Assembly: GCA_023264135.1 (NCBI GenBank)
Contig: JALQSZ010000100.1
Coordinates: forward strand, 1 to 5,866
DNA length: 5,866 bases
Source: Acidimicrobiales bacterium
GTDB taxonomy: Bacteria; Actinomycetota; Acidimicrobiia; Acidimicrobiales; Acidimicrobilacustridaceae
Reading direction: 5' to 3'
Every line of letters begins with the position of its first letter. The first letter of the stretch is position 1. Made by a program: the position numbers and the translations under genes. This document shows, piece after piece, positions 1 to 4,188 of this stretch. The notes beneath the pieces were generated by a model. The model had not been told where the DNA came from. It saw nothing but the letters and a program-made list of their open reading frames with translations, and searched no databases.

Positions 1-674
1 GCGCGGCGGCCCGATTCGTAGGCGTACATCTTCGAAGTGGGATCGCCAGCGGTTGACGTTTCTAGCTGTCGCCAGTGGTAGAGAACTCGCGGAAGGTGGT
101 GGATCTTTCGTGCCTTTTCCGTTACGCGGAAGATGAGGTCGTAGTCCTGCGAACCTTCGAAGCCAGGTCGGAATCCGCCCACTTCAACGGCGAGCTCACG
201 CCGCATAACCGAGAGGTGACAGCAGTAGTTCTGTGCTCGGAAACGTTCGGGCGACCAGTTGGGCTTGTAAAAGGCTTGCGTTCGCGAGCCATCGAAGGCA
301 ATGAGGTCTTCGTCGGTGTAGAGGTAGTCGATGGTGTCGTCGGCTACGAGGACGTTGTTGATCAGTTCGAGCGAATCGAGATCGATGATGTCGTCATGGT
401 CGAGGAGGACTACGAACTCGCCGGTGGCGGCACTAAGCGCGTCGTTCGACGAGGCGATGATTCCGCCGTTCGACGCTCGGTAACTGACCTTGATGCGTGG
501 GTCAGTTGCGTACTCATTGAGCACGTCGCGGATATGGGGGCTTGGAGACGCGTCGTCGACGAGAAGGAGTTCCCAGTCGGTGAACGACTGGTTCAGGATG
601 CATTCGATGGTTTCTCTGAGGACCTCGGCCGGAGGATCGTAAACAGGAGTAACGACCGAAAATCTCGGGCTCAT
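1..674 (-). CDS. Family 2 glycosyltransferase, 3' end cut by window edge
   Basis: The frame stays open from an ATG at 674 to the left edge, giving 224 complete residues and no stop. It begins MSPRFSVVTPVYDPP, the first strand of a GT-A (GT2) domain. It continues with VDDAS at about 39-43 (nucleotide-binding Asp), the metal-binding DHDD at about 92-95, and GSQDYDL at about 174-180, the acidic acceptor-site region with the likely catalytic base. LYHWR at about 198-202 and STA near 207-209 are typical of GT2 enzymes that build surface polysaccharides. It should be a cytoplasmic, possibly membrane-associated enzyme transferring a sugar from a nucleotide donor to a growing glycan. Donor and acceptor cannot be told from sequence. 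The start overlaps the stop of the upstream coiled-coil gene in an ATGA junction and has no strong SD, so translational coupling is likely. The missing C-terminus may carry a second domain, as such proteins are often bimodular. Family call is firm; specificity is unknown. Confidence 0.93.
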   Translation of the reverse strand, partial: MSPRFSVVTPVYDPPAEVLRETIECILNQSFTDWELLLVDDASPSPHIRDVLNEYATDPRIKVSYRASNGGIIASSNDALSAATGEFVVLLDHDDIIDLDSLELINNVLVADDTIDYLYTDEDLIAFDGSRTQAFYKPNWSPERFRAQNYCCHLSVMRRELAVEVGGFRPGFEGSQDYDLIFRVTEKARKIHHLPRVLYHWRQLETSTAGDPTSKMYAYESGRR

Positions 675-1042
675 CGACCCAAGCCGGAAACAACGCGGCG
701 AAGCAGGCTGAGCATTCGGCGGAGCGGGCCACGGAGTCGGGGGTGGACGAGCTTGGCGGCGATTCGCTGGATTCGGTAGTAATCGCGGCGGATTTGGAAG
801 AGCTGTGATTCAAGCGAGACGACCTGGCCTCGGGCGTACCCCAACTCGGCTTCTGCGGCGATCGCTGCGTCGCGAGCCCCGAGGACATCGAGGCGAAGCT
901 TGCGATAGGACTCCTCCGATGGTCCGACCAACGCTCGGAGCCGCTGCACTTCACTCCGAAGTTGGGCGATCTCATCGGCAGGACTCAGGGCCACCGGGGC
1001 CTCTGTGGGGGTGCCAGTTGCGGTCGGTGACGATGTCTCCAT
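671..1042 (-). CDS. Small coiled-coil protein of unknown function, coupled to the GT2 gene
   Basis: This 123-residue product belongs to no family I can name with confidence. Residues 1-20 are Ser/Thr/Pro/Ala-rich and probably disordered. Residues about 22-38 (DEIAQLRSEVQRLRALV) form a heptad-like coil. A second helical, Ala/Glu/Arg-rich stretch spans about 43-92, and the C-terminal 25 residues are strongly basic and amphipathic (RLRGPLRRM, LLRR). There is no signal peptide or clear TM helix. The start is the only ATG after an in-frame TAG at 1052-1054. That TAG lies within a -10-like box six bases upstream of the ATG, which fits leaderless translation. The gene overlaps the downstream GT2 by 4 bp. 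Comparable Ala/Arg/Glu-rich coils occur next to or inside actinobacterial surface glycosyltransferases, so it may scaffold or localise the GT2; that role is inference. Reality of the gene is supported by the exact ATGA junction and the coherent coiled-coil composition. Confidence 0.8.
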   Translation of the reverse strand: METSSPTATGTPTEAPVALSPADEIAQLRSEVQRLRALVGPSEESYRKLRLDVLGARDAAIAAEAELGYARGQVVSLESQLFQIRRDYYRIQRIAAKLVHPRLRGPLRRMLSLLRRVVSGLGR

Positions 1043-1048
1043 GGGTCG

Positions 1049-1054
1049 AGACTA
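1049..1054 (-). promoter_or_regulatory. Candidate leaderless -10 box for the minus-strand unit
   Basis: Read on the minus strand this is TAGTCT, which fits the actinobacterial TANNNT -10 pattern. It is followed by exactly six bases (CGACCC) and then the ATG at 1042, the spacing expected if transcription begins at the A of the start codon. No SD-like sequence lies upstream of that ATG, consistent with a leaderless mRNA. I see no convincing -35 hexamer at 16-18 bp. Confidence 0.45.
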
Positions 1055-1092
1055 CCGGGTGACTGTGGCCCAAGCGAAGGGTGGGTCGCGGG

Positions 1093-1098
1093 TAGGAT
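1093..1098 (+). promoter_or_regulatory. Weak -10 candidate for the plus-strand operon
   Basis: TAGGAT matches the actinobacterial TANNNT -10 consensus well. It would start transcription near 1105, giving a leader of roughly 110 nt that includes the 1160-1184 dyad and the SD of the dehydrogenase gene. No recognisable -35 element lies at the usual spacing, so this is only a candidate. It is the best TANNNT-type match I see on the plus strand between the divergent genes. Confidence 0.3.
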
Positions 1099-1159
1099 CT
1101 GCTTCTCCAGACCACACTTCAAGGCGCCCACACTGTGATCTCCACCCCCCTTCTTCCGA

Positions 1160-1184
1160 TTGAGAATGCGTTTGGCATTCTGAA
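1160..1184. repeat. Imperfect dyad (operator or 5'-leader hairpin)
   Basis: Arms TTGAGAATGC (1160-1169) and GCATTCTGAA (1175-1184) are complementary at 9 of 10 positions. The inner 7 bp (AGAATGC/GCATTCT) pair perfectly around the 5-nt loop GTTTG, and there is one G-G mismatch at 1162/1182. The dyad lies in the divergent intergenic region, 21 bp upstream of the dehydrogenase SD. It could be a binding site for a dimeric regulator or a hairpin in the plus-strand leader. No T-tract follows on either side, so it does not look like an intrinsic terminator. Confidence 0.5.
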
Positions 1185-1198
1185 AGCGTTCCTTGGCT

Positions 1199-1210
1199 CT
1201 CCCTCGGGAG
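1199..1210 (+). promoter_or_regulatory. SD of the dehydrogenase gene inside a short inverted repeat
   Basis: GGGAG at 1206-1210 sits 7 nt before the ATG at 1218 and fixes that start. Directly upstream, CTCCC at 1199-1203 is its exact complement, separated by TC. In RNA this could fold as CUCC-(CUCG)-GGAG, partly hiding the SD. The SD itself is clear; the masking role is inference. Confidence 0.65.
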
Positions 1211-1217
1211 CGAACCG

Positions 1218-2414
1218 ATGACGGGGGAGTCGGTGTCCTATTGCGTGGTTGGCGGATGCGGCCACGTCGGACTTCCGCTGGCCATGGCGTTCGCCCGCAA
1301 GGGAATTCAAACAGCGTCGTTCGATATCAACCCGGCCGCCGTGGCATCGGTGAACTCCGGACAAATGCCGTTCGATGAACCCGAGGCTCCCGAAATCCTG
1401 TCGGAGATCCTCGCTGCCGGAACCTTCCGCGCCTCCACCGACCCGGCAGTCGTGACTGCCGCCGATGTCGTGATCGTCGTCGTGGGCACTCCTGTCGATG
1501 AGCACCTCAATCCCGATACCCAGGCCGTTCCCGACGCAATCACTGCACTCGGTCCAAACCTGCGCAACGGCCAACTCCTTGTCCTTCGTTCCACCGTGTT
1601 CCCGGGCGTTACTCGTCTCGTCGAAGAGCGGATCGCGGCCCTTGGTCTCGATATCGCTGTCGCGTTTTGTCCTGAGCGAATTGCCGAAGGCAAAGCGTTC
1701 ACCGAGTTGTATTCGCTTCCGCAGATCGTTTCTGGTCGCACGCCCGACGCGGTGCGACGCGCATCCGAGGTCTTTGGCAATCTCACCGATCAAATCGTTG
1801 AGACCTCGCCTGAAGAAGCCGAACTCGCGAAGCTCTTCACGAATACGTGGCGCTACATCAAGTTCGCCGCCGCGAATCAGTTCTACATGATCGCGAATTC
1901 ACATGGCATCGATTACGAAGCCGTACGCCATGCCATTACGTTCGATTACCCACGAGCCAAAGACCTCCCGGGCGCAGGATTTGCTGCCGGTCCGTGTCTA
2001 TTCAAAGACACGATGCAGCTCGCCGCGTTCAATAACAACACGTTCTTCTTGGGCCACGCCGCCATGATGGTCAACGAAGGCCTTCCCATGTATCTCGTCG
2101 AACGCATGGACGAACGTTTCGGGCTGCGCGACAAGACCATCGGCGTTTTGGGTATGGCGTTCAAGGCGGAAAGCGACGATGTCCGCTCAAGTCTTTCGTA
2201 CAAGCTCAAGCGCATTTTGAAGTTCCGCAGTCGCGAGGTGCTTTGCACCGATCCCTACGTCACCACCGATTCGTCGCTTTCCTCACTCGACGAAGTTCTC
2301 TCGCGTTCCGACATTCTGATCATCGGTGCGCCCCACCCTCAGTACCGCACTCTTGTCACCGAACTTCCGATTGTCGATGTGTGGAATTGTCGCGACGCAG
2401 GAGTTCTCCTTTGA
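1218..2414 (+). CDS. Nucleotide-sugar 6-dehydrogenase (UDP-ManNAc/UDP-GlcNAc/UDP-Glc dehydrogenase family)
   Basis: This 398-residue cytoplasmic enzyme should oxidise C6 of a UDP-sugar to the carboxylate with two NAD+, giving a UDP-uronic acid for glycan assembly. The N-terminal Rossmann domain has VVGGCGHVGLP at about 10-20 and an Asp (FDIN, D36) at the end of the second strand, favouring NAD+ over NADP+. VVVGTPVDE at about 87-95, RSTVFPG at 124-130 and FCPERIAEG at 150-158 are family blocks. The central domain has AELAKLFTNTWR at about 211-222. The catalytic Cys is C260 in GPCLFKDT, with K263 and D264 following. The C-terminal domain carries GVLGMAFKAESDDVRSS at about 319-335 and a DPYV block near 355. 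Length is slightly under the usual 420 or so but all blocks are present. Block style is closer to the UDP-N-acetylhexosamine branch than to classical UDP-glucose dehydrogenase, but the substrate is not certain. It is the first gene of the plus-strand operon and overlaps the next by 4 bp. Confidence 0.95.
   Translation: MTGESVSYCVVGGCGHVGLPLAMAFARKGIQTASFDINPAAVASVNSGQMPFDEPEAPEILSEILAAGTFRASTDPAVVTAADVVIVVVGTPVDEHLNPDTQAVPDAITALGPNLRNGQLLVLRSTVFPGVTRLVEERIAALGLDIAVAFCPERIAEGKAFTELYSLPQIVSGRTPDAVRRASEVFGNLTDQIVETSPEEAELAKLFTNTWRYIKFAAANQFYMIANSHGIDYEAVRHAITFDYPRAKDLPGAGFAAGPCLFKDTMQLAAFNNNTFFLGHAAMMVNEGLPMYLVERMDERFGLRDKTIGVLGMAFKAESDDVRSSLSYKLKRILKFRSREVLCTDPYVTTDSSLSSLDEVLSRSDILIIGAPHPQYRTLVTELPIVDVWNCRDAGVLL
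2399..2410 (+). promoter_or_regulatory. SD of the GT2 gene, facing its own complement
   Basis: AGGAG at 2399-2403 lies 7 nt before a TTG at 2411 and decides this start over longer in-frame alternatives. CTCCT at 2406-2410 fills the space up to the start codon and is the exact complement. An AGGA-(GUUC)-UCCU fold could mask the SD until ribosomes finishing the dehydrogenase (stop at 2412-2414) open it. Confidence 0.65.
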
Positions 2415-3169
2415 CCCCCAGAGTTTCGGTGGTCGTGCCGGCCTATCAAGAAGGCGAAGGCATCGTTCCGGTACTCGAGCGCATGGGCGAAGCGATCAAA
2501 ATCGACGCAGAAATCGTTGTCGTAGTCGACGACGAAAACGATTCGACTGCACCATTCGTGCGTGAATTCGCTACCCGTGATCCCCGCGCCCGCCTCGCAA
2601 TCAACACCTACGGCCGCGGACCTGCGAATGCCATCAAATACGGCATGCACAACGCGTCGGCGCCGGTTGTTGTCGTCACCATGGCCGATGGTTGCGACGA
2701 CCCCTTTCAGATCGATCTGCTCACTCGCCTCGTCGAGCGGGGTGTCGTCGTTGCGGCTGCGAGCCGTTACGCACGTTCGGGTCAACAAGTCGGCGGGCCC
2801 TGGGCGAAGGGCTTCATGTCTCGGATGGCGGGACTCACCCTGTATTTCTTTGCCCGAGTCGGCACTCGAGACGCGACGAATTCCTATAAGGCCTATTCGA
2901 AGCGCTTCATCGACGCCGTCGGAGTCGAGAGCGACAAAGGTTTTGAGATCGGCATCGAACTTGTGGCAAAAGCCCGTCGATACCGTCAACCGGTCGCGGA
3001 GATCCCTACGATTTGGCTCGACCGAGCATTCGGTGCGTCAAACTTCAAGCTGATGGCGTGGCTTCCGCGTTATTTGCACTGGTACTTCTTCTCGTTTGGT
3101 CCGCGACTTTCGTTGCCGACAACTCCCAACTCTGCAGTTCCCCCAACAACCCCTGAGGTGTCCTCGTGA
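2411..3169 (+). CDS. Small soluble GT2, polyprenyl-phosphate sugar synthase-like
   Basis: A 252-residue GT-A glycosyltransferase. The frame is open further upstream to 2243, but that extension lies wholly inside the dehydrogenase gene, while the TTG at 2411 has an AGGAG SD, forms a TTGA overlap with the upstream stop, and puts the first strand (TPRVSVVVPAYQEGEG) right at the N-terminus. VVVVDDENDST at about 36-46 holds the nucleotide-binding Asp pair. TMADGCDDPFQID at 90-102 occupies the place of the dolichyl-phosphate-mannose-synthase DAD motif, with Met at the first Asp (M91-A-D93). RGPANAIKYGMHNA at 69-82 is the family helix before that strand. Then come an Arg-containing TNSYKAY segment and a DRAFGASNFKL segment near the C-terminus. 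The tail is Pro/Thr-rich, with no C-terminal TM helices. Such enzymes move a sugar from a nucleotide to polyprenyl phosphate at the inner membrane face. That donor-lipid role is inferred, supported by a GT-C-like protein two genes downstream. Confidence 0.9.
   Translation: MTPRVSVVVPAYQEGEGIVPVLERMGEAIKIDAEIVVVVDDENDSTAPFVREFATRDPRARLAINTYGRGPANAIKYGMHNASAPVVVVTMADGCDDPFQIDLLTRLVERGVVVAAASRYARSGQQVGGPWAKGFMSRMAGLTLYFFARVGTRDATNSYKAYSKRFIDAVGVESDKGFEIGIELVAKARRYRQPVAEIPTIWLDRAFGASNFKLMAWLPRYLHWYFFSFGPRLSLPTTPNSAVPPTTPEVSS
3155..3165 (+). promoter_or_regulatory. SD of the epimerase gene, facing its own complement
   Basis: GAGG at 3155-3158 is the SD for the GTG at 3166, with 7 nt between. CCTC at 3162-3165 abuts the start codon and is the exact complement, giving a possible GAGG-(UGU)-CCUC hairpin. 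This repeats the arrangement before the GT2 gene. Confidence 0.6.
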
Positions 3170-4188
3170 AGGTCTGTGTTTCTGGTTCAGCTGGTTTCAT
3201 CGGCGGCTACATCGTCGAGGATCTCCTCGGCCGCGGCTACGACGTGATCGGAATCGACAATCTTTCGAAATACGGTCCCGTCTCGAAGAGCTACGACGCG
3301 AACCCCAACTACGAACTTGTTGTCGGCGACGCAATCGATGTCGACCTCATGACCAAGATCCTTATGGACTGCGATCACTTCATTGCGGGTGCTGCGCTCA
3401 TCGGCGGAATCAGTTACTTCCACGCTTTTGCCTATGACCTTCTTGCGCAGAACGAACGCATCATGGCCTCGTCTTGCGATGCGGCCATTCGGGCGAATCG
3501 CCAGGGCAAGCTGCAAAAGGTCACCTACATGAGTTCGTCGATGGTGTTCGAGTCGACAGAACACTGGCCGAGTGTCGAGGGTGATGAACGTCAGGTTCCG
3601 CCGCCGTTGTCTTCCTACGGCTTCCAGAAACTTGCCGTCGAGTACTTCGCCAAGGCTGCATGGGACCAGTACCGACTTCCGTACACCATCGTGCGTCCGT
3701 TCAACTGTGTTGGTATCGGCGAGATGCGCGCGAAGAGCGAAGTTGAAGTGAAGTCGGGCAACGTCACCCTCGCGATGTCGCATGTGGTTCCCGACCTTGT
3801 TCAAAAGATCTTGAAGGGTCAGGATCCGCTTCACATTCTCGGAGACGGAAGCCAGATTCGTCACTACACCTACGGTGGCGATCTCGCTCGCGGCATTGTC
3901 GATGCAATGGAAAATCCTGCCGCGCTGAACGAAGACTTCAACCTCTCAACTGCCGAATCGACCACGGTGTTGCAGTTGGCCGAGCTCATCTGGAAGAAGC
4001 TCAAGGGTCCCGATGTTCCGTTTAACTACGTGAGCGACGAGGCCTACGAGTACGACGTGCAACGTCGTGTGCCGGGTGTGCAAAAGGCGAAAGACCTTCT
4101 CGGATTCGAAGCAACAACGCCTCTCGACGAGATCCTCGACGAGGTGATCCCGTGGATCGAGATGGCGGTCGATGAAGGACTTATCTGA
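3166..4188 (+). CDS. NAD-dependent nucleotide-sugar epimerase/dehydratase (extended SDR)
   Basis: A 340-residue extended short-chain dehydrogenase, typical length for the family. The Rossmann motif GSAGFIGG is at 7-14, right after the first strand. D31 in GIDNLS marks NAD(H) binding through the adenosine ribose. GAALIGGISYF at about 75-85 corresponds to the NAAxxGG-type loop. The catalytic Ser/Thr position is in YMSSSMVF (121-128), and the catalytic pair is Y151 and K155 in SSYGFQKLAVEYF. VRPFNCVG at 176-183 and GDGSQIRHYTYGGDLARG at 226-243 are the substrate-domain blocks typical of epimerases, decarboxylases and dehydratases acting on UDP- or GDP-sugars. The reaction (C4 or C3/C5 epimerisation, 4,6-dehydration or decarboxylation) is not decidable here. 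The AALIGG loop loosely recalls GDP-mannose 3,5-epimerase relatives. The neighbouring 6-dehydrogenase suggests it may act on the UDP-uronate or supply a partner sugar. Start is GTG in a GTGA overlap with the GT2 stop; the downstream gene overlaps its 3' end. Confidence 0.94.
   Translation: MKVCVSGSAGFIGGYIVEDLLGRGYDVIGIDNLSKYGPVSKSYDANPNYELVVGDAIDVDLMTKILMDCDHFIAGAALIGGISYFHAFAYDLLAQNERIMASSCDAAIRANRQGKLQKVTYMSSSMVFESTEHWPSVEGDERQVPPPLSSYGFQKLAVEYFAKAAWDQYRLPYTIVRPFNCVGIGEMRAKSEVEVKSGNVTLAMSHVVPDLVQKILKGQDPLHILGDGSQIRHYTYGGDLARGIVDAMENPAALNEDFNLSTAESTTVLQLAELIWKKLKGPDVPFNYVSDEAYEYDVQRRVPGVQKAKDLLGFEATTPLDEILDEVIPWIEMAVDEGLI

Noticed and set aside
75..779. Long plus-strand open frame opposite the GT2 and coiled-coil genes
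   Set aside because: The translation is low-complexity and matches no family, while the opposite strand encodes clear GT2 motifs and a precise ATGA junction. It is an antisense shadow.
1112..1134. 7-bp direct repeat CCACACT (1112-1118 and 1128-1134)
   Set aside because: It is short and easily due to chance, with no supporting promoter geometry.
1119..1793. Long minus-strand open frame opposite the dehydrogenase
   Set aside because: The dehydrogenase is fully supported by family motifs. The antisense product has a composition typical of reverse reading of GC-biased codons and no recognisable domain.
2243..2410. 56-residue N-terminal extension of the small GT2
   Set aside because: It lies wholly inside the dehydrogenase gene, has no fold features, and the TTG at 2411 has a good SD and starts directly at the first GT-A strand.
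2339..2989. Minus-strand open frame opposite the GT2
   Set aside because: It has no motifs and the plus strand carries a coherent glycosyltransferase with matching overlaps on both sides.
3187..3864. Minus-strand open frame opposite the epimerase
   Set aside because: The epimerase Rossmann and YxxxK motifs are on the plus strand; this is a codon-bias shadow.
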